64,000 bases of DNA, taken from positions 283,608 to 347,607 of the forward strand of contig NZ_QOCH01000015.1 of assembly GCF_003318275.1 (NCBI RefSeq). The letters are read 5' to 3'. Of the stretch, positions 54,617-62,223 are shown one piece after another. The stretch's first letter is position 1. Each line of letters opens with the position of its first letter. The translations under genes and the position numbers were made by a program. The DNA is from Marinobacter sp. F3R11. Lineage in GTDB: Bacteria > Pseudomonadota > Gammaproteobacteria > Pseudomonadales > Oleiphilaceae. The notes below the pieces were generated by a model, which was not told where the DNA came from, did no database searches, and saw only the letters and a program-made list of their open reading frames with translations.

Positions 54617-55849
54617 TTACTCCTTGTCTGGCGACAGGGGTACGTCAGTGCCCGGGGTAACCATCTTCGTCGGGCCTTCCGCTGTGGGATTAATGTCAAA
54701 GTCGAAGATTTCCGTGGGCAGCCACAGGGTTGCACAGGCGTTGGGCACATCCACAACACCACTGATATGACCTTCCACAGGCGCGCAGCCGAGCAATGCA
54801 TAACCCTGAGCCGGTGTATATCCGAACTTGGTCAGGTACTCGATGGCGTTCAGGCAGGCCTGGCGATAGGCTACCTGTACATCCAGGTAATGCTGCTGAC
54901 CGTCTTCATCCACCGAAATGCCTTCAAAGATCACGTAGTCTTCATAACGAGGCTTGATGGTACTGGGCTTGAACACCGGATTCTTGATGCCGTACTTGGA
55001 CATACCATCCTTGATCAGATTTACTCGCAGGTGAATCCAACCAGCCATTTCGATCGCACCACAGAAGGTGATCTCACCGTCGCCCTGGCTGAAGTGAAGA
55101 TCGCCCACCGACAGGCCGGCACCTTTCACATACACAGGGAAATAAGCTTTGGAACCCCGGGACAAATCCTTGATATCACAGTTGCCACCGTGTTCGCGAG
55201 GAGGCACGGTACGGGCCGCTTCTGCTGCGGCTTCCTTGGCAGCGTCACCGGCCAGTTTACCCAAGTGCGCAGTGTCGGCATACGGCATGTTGGCCAGGCC
55301 AGGTACACGGTTCGGCTCGGTATCGTAGAGCTCTTTCTCCCGGCGATTCCACTCCGTCAACATTTCTTTGGAAGGCAGGCAGCCAATCAGGCCAGGGTGA
55401 ATCATGCCGGCGAATTCGACATTGGGAATATGGCGGGATTTGGTAAACATGCCATTGAAGTCCCAGATGGATTTTTGAGCCTCGGGAAAATGCTCCGTCA
55501 GGAAGCCGCCACCATTTTTCTTGGCGAAGAAGCCATTAAAACCCCACTGGCTGTCCTGAAATGCACCAATATCCAGGATATCCACTTCCAGTAAATCGCC
55601 GGGCTCAGCGCCTTCAACGGCAACAGGTCCAGACAGGAAGTGCACCTGGGTAAGATCCACGTCGCGGATATCGTCCGCGCTGTCATCATTTTTGATCTGC
55701 CCACCGGTCCAGTCGTAACATTCCAGAACAAAATCGTCCCCCGGCTTGACCGTCACCGCCATGGGGATATCCGGGTGCCAGCGGTTGTGGATCTGCTCAT
55801 TCTCGTAAGCGGATTTAGTTCTGTCTATCTTGATAAGGGTTTCAGCCAT
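54617..55849 (-). CDS. fmdA: Formamidase (acetamidase/formamidase family) FmdA, 410 aa
   Basis: It belongs to the FmdA/AmdA fold: RWHPDIPMAVTVKPGDDFVLECYDWTGGQI near the start, DVDLTQVHFLSGPVAVEGAEPGDLLEVDILDIG, and SVGDLHFSQGDGEITFCGAIEMAG in the middle. These are typical of formamidase. It hydrolyses formamide to formate and ammonia. GAGGAG precedes ATG 55849. It is the penultimate gene of the amide locus and probably has its own promoter with the CTACGTCA palindrome at 55951-55968. Confidence 0.92.
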   Translation of the reverse strand: MAETLIKIDRTKSAYENEQIHNRWHPDIPMAVTVKPGDDFVLECYDWTGGQIKNDDSADDIRDVDLTQVHFLSGPVAVEGAEPGDLLEVDILDIGAFQDSQWGFNGFFAKKNGGGFLTEHFPEAQKSIWDFNGMFTKSRHIPNVEFAGMIHPGLIGCLPSKEMLTEWNRREKELYDTEPNRVPGLANMPYADTAHLGKLAGDAAKEAAAEAARTVPPREHGGNCDIKDLSRGSKAYFPVYVKGAGLSVGDLHFSQGDGEITFCGAIEMAGWIHLRVNLIKDGMSKYGIKNPVFKPSTIKPRYEDYVIFEGISVDEDGQQHYLDVQVAYRQACLNAIEYLTKFGYTPAQGYALLGCAPVEGHISGVVDVPNACATLWLPTEIFDFDINPTAEGPTKMVTPGTDVPLSPDKE

Positions 55850-55940
55850 TGTGGTAACTCCTCAGCGAATCATGGTGGTCGACTAAACATCAACATGGAC
55901 ACTATTGATGAATCCACCTGGAGCGAACATTCGTTAATAA

Positions 55941-55978
55941 CACCACCCGCCTACGTCATTTAACGTAGGCGGGTGGTG
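55941..55978. repeat. Sixteen-bp perfect hairpin containing the CTACGT palindrome (site A)
   Basis: CACCACCCGCCTACGT (55941-55956) pairs perfectly with its complement at 55963-55978 around a 6-nt loop (CATTTA). The inner CTACGTCATTTAACGTAG (55951-55968) is the first copy of the motif seen upstream of urtA and near 56,216. It stands 102 bp upstream of the fmdA start. It can act as an operator in DNA, and as a transcript-ending hairpin in RNA. Confidence 0.6.
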
Positions 55979-56016
55979 GCTGATGTTACCTTCAGGCTTT
56001 TACGTGGAGCGGATAG

Positions 56017-56137
56017 TTACTTAGGCATAGGCCCTAACTTCACCCCGTCAGGATAGTATTTCCAACCATCCCGGACCTTGACCTTGTCATCCCAGGGAAG
56101 CTTGTAATTGCCCTCGGCAACTACCTGCACTCACCAT
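56017..56137 (-). pseudogene. Broken or very short ORF before fmdA
   Basis: AGGAGTCTTAAA precedes ATG 56137, a normal translation start, but that frame stops after 16 codons. Seven bases on, a GTG at 56130 opens a 37-codon frame ending at TAA 56017 with a protein-like sequence (VVAEGNYKLPWDDKVKVRDG, then YYPDGVKLGPMPK). One frameshift (a short GTGA-type duplication) would join them. It reads as the start and tail of a lost gene, or a very small protein. A regulatory palindrome (site B) sits about 80 bp upstream, as at the other genes of the regulon. Family not recognised. Confidence 0.4.
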
Positions 56138-56195
56138 TTTAAGACTCCTGATGAATGCCTGATGAAGTTCTCAGCAGTTGCAACGGCATTATTGC

Positions 56196-56209
56196 AACGT
56201 TATAACGTT
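56196..56209. promoter_or_regulatory. 14-bp palindrome AACGTTATAACGTT
   Basis: A perfect palindrome that directly follows two copies of TTGCAACG (direct repeat) and precedes site B by 7 bp. Together they form a compact regulatory cluster upstream of the broken ORF. Confidence 0.45.
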
Positions 56210-56215
56210 CTTTGA

Positions 56216-56233
56216 CTACGTCAAATAACGTAG
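56216..56233. promoter_or_regulatory. CTACGTCA palindrome, site B
   Basis: CTACGTCAAATAACGTAG, near-identical to sites A and C. The flanks extend the symmetry (GACTACGT / ACGTAGTC). It lies about 80 bp upstream of ATG 56137. Confidence 0.6.
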
Positions 56234-56294
56234 TCTTTCAAAGTGTGTGATAATAGGGATTACAGGCTGATCACAAGACGAACAACACGAAGAA

Positions 56295-57332
56295 TCAAGC
56301 CCCTGGCCGGACAATCAACTGAAGGTCCGTGTAGTCCACCACAAACTCCGTTGCCGCAGGATTCGCCAGCATTGCCCTGGCAACTACCGGCCCCAGTTCA
56401 TGGCGAACCAGGCGGGCCAGATCGCGGGCACCATAGCGGGCATCATAATCACGACACAGGAAATCCCTGACGGCCGGAGTGAGCTCCAGTTCGACATGAT
56501 GGTCCCGCAATCTCCGGTGCAGTTTTTCCAGTTCAAGGTCCAGCAGTTTTGCCGACTCGCTTGCAGGCAAACGCTGGTACTGCAGGATAAGGTCAATACG
56601 GTTGACGAACTCCGGGTCAAAGCGACGGTTCAGTGCCTCATCCAGAATTCGCGACTCTGAGGCCTGACGGGGCTTGAGCAGCTTTCGCCAACCTCGTCGG
56701 AAACGATTCTGGTATTGCAACAGTTCCGCTGCGCCCAGGTTGCTGGTCATGAATATCAGGGTGTTGTGAAAATGGATCGTCCTGTTGCCGGACGGCAGGG
56801 TCAGCACCCCGGAGTCGAGGACATTCAATAGACTCCGGATCACCTCCGGGCTGGCTTTCTCCAGTTCATCGAACAGAACAATACCCGGCTTGCTGTAGCT
56901 TCCCTGAATCTTGTCCGCATCAAACAGGGTATGTCCCTCCTTACTCCCGACATAACCCGGGGGCGCGCCGGTAAGCGCAGATGCATAGTGTTCCTGGCCA
57001 AGCGTGTTCATGTCGATGCGGCACAATGCTTGTCGGCTGCCGTGAATCAGTTCCGACAGGATATGGACCGTCTCCGTCTTACCCACTCCGGTAGGCCCCA
57101 TGAGCAGGCACACCCCCAGTGGCCGGTCTTTTGAACCAAGGTCCGCCCGGACAACCTGAAGCAGGCTGTCCAGGCGTTGTAAGGTTTCATCCTGCCCGAC
57201 GATCCGCTTTTTAAGCACCCGGGACAGGTGGTCAGGATCAAAGGTAAAACGGGTCTGCCTCAGACCCTTTGGGGTTTCCTTCTCCGCAATGACGCGCCGG
57301 TTGGCCTCAAGCTGATCATTAATAAAAGGCAT
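56295..57332 (-). CDS. amiB: AAA+ ATPase of the amidase operon (AmiB-like), 345 aa
   Basis: A single ClpA/ClpB-type AAA-2 module: Walker A GPTGVGKT (79-86), pore-loop GYVG (126-129), Walker B IVLFDELE (151-158), sensor 1 TSN (196-198), arginine-finger region RFDPEFVNRID and a ClpB C-terminal D2-like domain after about 280. It lacks the N-domain and second ring of Clp proteins. In Pseudomonas the aliphatic amidase operon (amiEBCRS) carries a similar ClpB-like ATPase, AmiB. It lies 27 bp after amiE and may help amidase or transporter folding. Name assigned by context and size. Confidence 0.78.
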   Translation of the reverse strand: MPFINDQLEANRRVIAEKETPKGLRQTRFTFDPDHLSRVLKKRIVGQDETLQRLDSLLQVVRADLGSKDRPLGVCLLMGPTGVGKTETVHILSELIHGSRQALCRIDMNTLGQEHYASALTGAPPGYVGSKEGHTLFDADKIQGSYSKPGIVLFDELEKASPEVIRSLLNVLDSGVLTLPSGNRTIHFHNTLIFMTSNLGAAELLQYQNRFRRGWRKLLKPRQASESRILDEALNRRFDPEFVNRIDLILQYQRLPASESAKLLDLELEKLHRRLRDHHVELELTPAVRDFLCRDYDARYGARDLARLVRHELGPVVARAMLANPAATEFVVDYTDLQLIVRPGA

Positions 57333-57359
57333 ATAGGCTCTCTTCCAGGGCGGCAGGAG

Positions 57360-58406
57360 TTACTCGCCGGCCGATTTTTCTTTGCCATCTACCGGCAGTT
57401 CACCAACCGGGCATTCCGCCACACCGATGGTACTCCGAGTCATGGCCTCAACGTTTTCCTGAGCCTGTTTGGCATCCATGACCCAGGTGCGGTAGAAATC
57501 AAACGGGCAGTCGGCCACGCCCTTGTCGCCGTCGCCAGAGTTGTGAACACCCGTGTAGCCCCGATGCAATAGCTTGAACAGGTGGTTCTGGGACTGGTCA
57601 TTTTCCCGGGCATCACGAATCTGGCTGACAGAAAGCTGGGCATACTGGATACCCATGTCTTCCTCACCACACTCACCGAGGGTACGGCCATCAAAGCCGA
57701 TAATCGCGGAATGGCCAAAGTATGAATACACACCATCAAAACCGGATGCGTTCGCAACCGCCACATAACAGTTGTTGGCCCAGGCCATACTCTTGGCCAT
57801 CATGACCTGCTGTTCCTTGGCCGGGTACATGTAGCCCTGACAGCGCACAATCAGCTCTGCCCCTTTCATGGCGCAGTCCCGCCAGATTTCCGGATAGTTG
57901 CCGTCGTCGCAGATAATCAGGCTGATTTTCATGCCCTTGGGGCCTTCGCTGACGTAGGTGGTATCACCCGGATACCAGCCTTCAATCGGACACCATGGAA
58001 TACATTTGCGGTATTTCTGGACAATCTCACCTTCGTTATTGATGAGAATCAGAGTGTTATAAGGCGCTTTATTAGGGTGATCCTCATGGCGTTCACCGGT
58101 CAGGGAGAAAATGCCCCAGGTATTGGCTTCACGGCAGGCGGCAGAGAAGATGGCCGTTTCTTCGCCAGGAATCGTGGCAGCGGTTTCCATCATCTCGTCA
58201 TTGTCATACATGATGCCCATGGTGCTGTATTCAGGGAATACCACCAGATCCATACCCGGCAAGCCGACTTTCATGCCCTTGATCATGTCCGCAATCTTGC
58301 GGGCGTTATCCAACACCTCGGCTTTGGTGTGTAAGCGGGGCATCTTGTAGTTCACTACCGCCACACCAACGGTATCGTTACTGCTGGAAATATCACCGTG
58401 TCTCAT
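57360..58406 (-). CDS. amiE: Aliphatic amidase AmiE, 348 aa
   Basis: It is a nitrilase-fold amidase, and the catalytic triad is in the expected places: Glu59 (FPEYSTMG), Lys134 (KYRKCIPW) and Cys166 ([10 protein letters not shown]). The length is that of Pseudomonas AmiE (346). It hydrolyses short aliphatic amides such as acetamide to acid and ammonia. CAGGAGAG precedes ATG 58406. It is followed by amiB on the same transcript; the long hairpin at 58442-58553 lies in its leader. Confidence 0.95.
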   Translation of the reverse strand: MRHGDISSSNDTVGVAVVNYKMPRLHTKAEVLDNARKIADMIKGMKVGLPGMDLVVFPEYSTMGIMYDNDEMMETAATIPGEETAIFSAACREANTWGIFSLTGERHEDHPNKAPYNTLILINNEGEIVQKYRKCIPWCPIEGWYPGDTTYVSEGPKGMKISLIICDDGNYPEIWRDCAMKGAELIVRCQGYMYPAKEQQVMMAKSMAWANNCYVAVANASGFDGVYSYFGHSAIIGFDGRTLGECGEEDMGIQYAQLSVSQIRDARENDQSQNHLFKLLHRGYTGVHNSGDGDKGVADCPFDFYRTWVMDAKQAQENVEAMTRSTIGVAECPVGELPVDGKEKSAGE

Positions 58407-58441
58407 AGACTACTCTCCTGGAAATTTTGCAAATGTCCGTG

Positions 58442-58553
58442 GCCGTTGAGGCAGATGACTTCTTCCGAAACCGTATGCGGCAAGGATGCCGCATCCGAGA
58501 CTACAAGGATGTATTCACGGCGCGTTTCGGAAGAAGTCACCCGCCTCAGCGGC
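58442..58553. repeat. 112-bp imperfect palindrome between urtE and amiE
   Basis: Outer arms GCCGTTGAGGC and GCCTCAGCGGC (one G-T wobble) enclose a 3x3 mismatch and a perfect 16-bp inverted repeat (TGACTTCTTCCGAAAC at 58456-58471 with its complement at 58524-58539). Inside is a second hairpin, ATGCGGCA/TGCCGCAT (58475-58494). As RNA it would form a very stable, branched structure between two operon genes. It could be a mobile-type intergenic repeat, a processing site or an attenuator. Confidence 0.75.
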
Positions 58554-58565
58554 TTTCCTCCAAAA

Positions 58566-59255
58566 TTAAACAGCCAGATAACTGGCAATCTTCTCCTGAT
58601 CTGCCTCAGCCCGGCTCTCTTCATGGACGATCGCGCCCTTCTCGATCACCAGAATCCGGTCCGCAGCATCCATTACAAAACTCAGAACCTGCTCCGAGAC
58701 CACAATCGACAACCCTCGCTCATCGCGGATACGCCGCAGAGTCTGCGCGATTTCCTTGATAATGTTGGGCTGAATGCCCTCCGTAGGCTCATCGAGCAAC
58801 AGCACCTTGGGCCTGGTAGCCAATGCCCGGGCAATGGCTAATTGCTGCTGCTGGCCACCAGAAAGGTTGCCGCCACGCCGGTTCTGCATCTCCTTGAGTA
58901 CCGGGAACATCTCGTACAGATCTTCCGGCACTTTTTTCTCGCCCACGGCTGCCAGCCCAGTCTCAATGTTTTCCCTCACTGTAAGAGTCGGGAAAATCAT
59001 CCGTCCCTGGGGAACAAAGCCGAGCCCGGCGCGTACACGCTGAAAACTTTTGAGGCTGCTCAGATCCGTGCCGTCGAGCGTGACTTCACCCCCTTTGGTA
59101 GGGGTCATGCCAATAAGGGACTTCATCAACGTGGTTTTGCCCATACCATTGCGGCCAACCACAGCCACAATTTCATTCTTTTGCACATCCAGGTTCAGGT
59201 CCTGGATGATGGTACTTTGGCCGTAGGCCACCAAATGATGTTTGATGCTTAGCAT
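58566..59255 (-). CDS. urtE: Amide/urea ABC transporter ATP-binding protein UrtE, 229 aa
   Basis: An ABC ATPase with Walker A GRNGMGKTTL (34-43), signature LSGGQQQQLAIARA, Walker B VLLLDEPTEG and switch His-like region SEQVLSFV. Within the HAAT family the run EGIQPNIIKEIAQTL matches UrtE rather than LivF. It powers uptake with UrtB, C, D and the binding protein. ATG 59255 lies 2 bp after the urtD stop codon. It is the last gene of the transporter set. Confidence 0.9.
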   Translation of the reverse strand: MLSIKHHLVAYGQSTIIQDLNLDVQKNEIVAVVGRNGMGKTTLMKSLIGMTPTKGGEVTLDGTDLSSLKSFQRVRAGLGFVPQGRMIFPTLTVRENIETGLAAVGEKKVPEDLYEMFPVLKEMQNRRGGNLSGGQQQQLAIARALATRPKVLLLDEPTEGIQPNIIKEIAQTLRRIRDERGLSIVVSEQVLSFVMDAADRILVIEKGAIVHEESRAEADQEKIASYLAV

Positions 59256-59257
59256 GA

Positions 59258-60016
59258 TCAGTGCCCCAGGTAGACTTCGATGACTTTAGGATCCGACTTC
59301 ACGTGATCGATGGATCCTTCAGAGAGGACCTTGCCCTGATGCATAACCGTTACCCGATCGGCAATGTCGCCGACAAACTGCATGTCGTGCTCAATAACCA
59401 GAACCGTGTGGTCCTTGGTGATCACCCGGAGCAACTCCGCCGTTTTCTTCCGTTCTGCAACGGACATACCGGCCACAGGTTCATCCAGCATCAGCAGATC
59501 CGGTTTCTGAATCAGTAGCATGCCAATCTCCAGCCACTGTTTCTGACCGTGGCTGAGCAATGCGGCAGGTTCGTTAAGGGCCTCTGTGAGGAAGATGGTT
59601 TTCGCAACGTCTTCCACTGCCTCAATAACCTTTGCGTCCCGTTTGAACGCCAAAGCCCCAATCACTGTGTGCCCCTTCGGATAAGACACCTCGAGATTTT
59701 CGAACACCGTGAGATCTTCGAACACAGACGGAGTCTGGAACTTCCGGCCCACGCCTGAATGGACGATCTGGTGCTCCTTGAGCCTGGTAAGCTCCTTACC
59801 TGCGAACTTGATAGACCCTGACGTGGCTTTGGTTTTACCGCAGATCAGATCCAGTACCGTAGTCTTACCGGCGCCGTTAGGACCGATGATGACCCGGATC
59901 TCTTTGGGATCCAGATAGAAGGACAAATCGTCCACCGCCTTGAAACCATCAAAGGAAACGGTCAGGCCCTCAACTGCCAGCAGGAAATCCCCTTTATTGC
60001 TTTTGGCTGCGCTCAT
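59258..60016 (-). CDS. urtD: Amide/urea ABC transporter ATP-binding protein UrtD, 252 aa
   Basis: Walker A GPNGAGKTTV, signature LSHGQKQWLEIGM, Walker B LMLDEPVAGM and EHDMQFVGDIADRVTVM. This is a UrtD/LivG-type ATPase. The LSHGQKQWLEI form of the signature is the UrtD mark. ATG 60016 overlaps the urtC stop codon (TGATG), with GGAGAAAT upstream; a GTG one codon earlier is an alternative. Confidence 0.9.
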   Translation of the reverse strand: MSAAKSNKGDFLLAVEGLTVSFDGFKAVDDLSFYLDPKEIRVIIGPNGAGKTTVLDLICGKTKATSGSIKFAGKELTRLKEHQIVHSGVGRKFQTPSVFEDLTVFENLEVSYPKGHTVIGALAFKRDAKVIEAVEDVAKTIFLTEALNEPAALLSHGQKQWLEIGMLLIQKPDLLMLDEPVAGMSVAERKKTAELLRVITKDHTVLVIEHDMQFVGDIADRVTVMHQGKVLSEGSIDHVKSDPKVIEVYLGH

Positions 60017-61203
60017 CACGATTTCTCCGGGCTGTAGGTTTCAGTCATCGGGCTATAGCCATCGGTTGTCCCTGCGGCAGGCGTACTCACCGCAGGCACT
60101 GCCTCACTCTTGTTACGCTTGAAGACCTTGTTTTCCAGGGGCATAACGTAGCTCTTGTAGAGTCCCGCCAGACCATCGGGGAACGCCAGCACCACACCAA
60201 TGAACAGGGCTCCCATGGCAAAAGGCCAAAGCTCAGGGAAGGACTCGGAGAAGCCGCTCTTTGCCGCATTCACCAGCAGGGCACCGTAGACAGCACCAAG
60301 GATTGACAAACGCCCCCCCAGAGCACAGAAGATGACCATCTCTATCGACGCAACAATGCCGATGAACGACGGCGACATGAAGCCCACCAGAAGGGTGAAC
60401 AGTGCGCCGCCGATACCGGCGAAAGCAGCTGCCAGGCAGAAAACAAAGATTTTGAATGCCGCCACGTCATAGCCAGAGAAACGCACACGCATTTCCTGGG
60501 CGTTCATGGCCACGAGAATACGCCCCAGCTTCCGGTTCTGAACAAAGCGGGCCGCAAACAGGCAAAGAAAAAGCATGCCAACGCAGATGAAGTACAGGAT
60601 GTTCCTGGCCTCGTCAGTGCGTATGTCCCAGCCCATCAGCGTCTGCAGATCGGTAATGCCGTTCACGCCACCGGTGTAACCCTGTTGTCCGATAATCAGG
60701 ATGGTCAGGACCGCAGCAATAGCCTGGGTAATGATGGCGAAATACACACCACCTACCCGCCGGGTGAACATGGCAATGCCAATGACGAACGCCAGCAGAA
60801 CCGGCACTCCGATAACTGCCAGCAAGGTAAACGAGAAACTGTGGAACGGTTCCCAGAACCAGGGCAGCTCGGTGAGTTGGTTCCAGTCCATAAAGTCCGG
60901 AATGCCGGGCGTGGACTGAATAGCTGTGGCTTCCGGCGTGGAAGCCTCCAGTTTCAGGAACATGGCCATGCAGTACCCGCCCAGGCCAAAGAAGACGCCC
61001 TGGCCCAGACTGAGAATGCCGGCCTTGCCCCAGCACATGACCAGACCAATCGCTACGAATGCGTAGGTCAGATACTTGCCCACCATGTTCAGACGGAAGG
61101 GTTCCAGAACAAGGGGCAAAAGAACCACCAGCAGAAAAGCCAGTGCGAGGTAATACATTCCCTCACGGGAGGCAAACCATTTCATCAGGGGTGAATGCTT
61201 CAT
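60016..61203 (-). CDS. urtC: Amide/urea ABC transporter permease UrtC, 395 aa
   Basis: A branched-chain-type permease with about ten helices. Marker segments: CWGKAGILSLGQGVFFGLGGYCMAMFLKLE near the start, SGYDVAAFKIFVFCLAAAFAGIGGALFTLLVGFMSPSFIG, and a C-terminal cytoplasmic tail rich in Lys and Glu. TAGGAG precedes ATG 61203. It is paired with UrtB and is 9 bp after its stop. Confidence 0.9.
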   Translation of the reverse strand: MKHSPLMKWFASREGMYYLALAFLLVVLLPLVLEPFRLNMVGKYLTYAFVAIGLVMCWGKAGILSLGQGVFFGLGGYCMAMFLKLEASTPEATAIQSTPGIPDFMDWNQLTELPWFWEPFHSFSFTLLAVIGVPVLLAFVIGIAMFTRRVGGVYFAIITQAIAAVLTILIIGQQGYTGGVNGITDLQTLMGWDIRTDEARNILYFICVGMLFLCLFAARFVQNRKLGRILVAMNAQEMRVRFSGYDVAAFKIFVFCLAAAFAGIGGALFTLLVGFMSPSFIGIVASIEMVIFCALGGRLSILGAVYGALLVNAAKSGFSESFPELWPFAMGALFIGVVLAFPDGLAGLYKSYVMPLENKVFKRNKSEAVPAVSTPAAGTTDGYSPMTETYSPEKS

Positions 61204-61212
61204 GACAATCTC

Positions 61213-62139
61213 CTAGCGACGGACCTTGAGGGCCATGAGTCCTTCCGGACGTATCATCAGAATGCCGATCACAACCAGCAGGGTAAGTACCTTGGCCATG
61301 GATCCGCTGAGGAAAAACTCCATGGTGGACTGGGCCTGAGAGATGCCAAAGGCAGATACAATCGTCCCGATAAGGCTTTGAGCTCCGCCAAACACCACAA
61401 CAAGGAAGGTATCCACTATGTAAGCCTGGCCAGATGAAGGGCCGGTCGACCCGATCATGGTGAATGCTGCACCGGCAATACCGGCAATGCCGCAGCCCAG
61501 AGCAAACGTCGCCCTGTCTATGCCCGCACTGTTGATGCCCACGGCTTCTGCCATGGGGCGGTTCTGAACCACAGCCCGAACCTTCTTGCCATAGCCGGAG
61601 CGATACATAAGCAGGTACACACCCACAGCGACCGAAAGTGCAATGACCATGACGAACAGTCCGTTGATTGGCAGATCGACCATCTCGGTTACCGGGATTG
61701 CACCCATCATCCACTCTGGCAGATCAACACCCACTTCCCGGGCACCGAAGATGGATCGGTATGCCTGCTGCATAATCAGGCTGAGGCCCCATGTGGCCAG
61801 GAGGGTATCAAGTGGTCGATGATAGAGGTGCCGTATCATGAGCCACTCAACGAGTGCTCCGAGCGCGCCACAAATCAGGAAAGCGAGAATCATGGCGATA
61901 AAAAAGTACCCGCCAAAGAGTCCTGGCAGATAGGACTGGAAAAAACCGGATGTCAGGTAGGTTGTGTAGGCGCCGAGGATCATGAACTCCCCGTGGGCCA
62001 TGTTGATCACCCCCATCTGGCCAAAGATGATCGCCAGACCCAGGGCCATCAGTACGAATACTGAAAACAGGGAGAGCCCGGCAAACCCCTGCATGGCAAA
62101 TATCGACATCAATTCACTGCTGGTGTAGCCATCGAACAT
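61213..62139 (-). CDS. urtB: Amide/urea ABC transporter permease UrtB, 308 aa
   Basis: A LivH/UrtB-type permease with about eight helices and typical motifs: GQMGVINMAHGEFMILGAYTTY, WLMIRHLYHRPLDTLLATWGLSLIMQQ and VVFGGAQSLIGTIVSAFGISQAQS. GGGGAGT precedes ATG 62139. It sits 73 bp downstream of the urtA hairpin. The set lies beside amidase and formamidase genes, with no urease, so short-chain amides are a likely cargo besides urea. Confidence 0.9.
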   Translation of the reverse strand: MFDGYTSSELMSIFAMQGFAGLSLFSVFVLMALGLAIIFGQMGVINMAHGEFMILGAYTTYLTSGFFQSYLPGLFGGYFFIAMILAFLICGALGALVEWLMIRHLYHRPLDTLLATWGLSLIMQQAYRSIFGAREVGVDLPEWMMGAIPVTEMVDLPINGLFVMVIALSVAVGVYLLMYRSGYGKKVRAVVQNRPMAEAVGINSAGIDRATFALGCGIAGIAGAAFTMIGSTGPSSGQAYIVDTFLVVVFGGAQSLIGTIVSAFGISQAQSTMEFFLSGSMAKVLTLLVVIGILMIRPEGLMALKVRR

Positions 62140-62192
62140 GACTCTTACTCCCCGTTCAAACCAATATACTTAACGTTCTGGAGGCAATAGAC

Positions 62193-62214
62193 GCCGGCGC
62201 CCAGAGGCGCCGGC
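62193..62214 (-). terminator. GC-rich hairpin between urtA and urtB
   Basis: GCCGGCGCC (62193-62201) pairs with GGCGCCGGC (62206-62214) around a 4-nt loop, just after the urtA stop. There is no T run. Such structures after a binding-protein gene often protect its mRNA and lower readthrough to the permease genes. Confidence 0.6.
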
Positions 62215-62223
62215 TGTCCAGAC

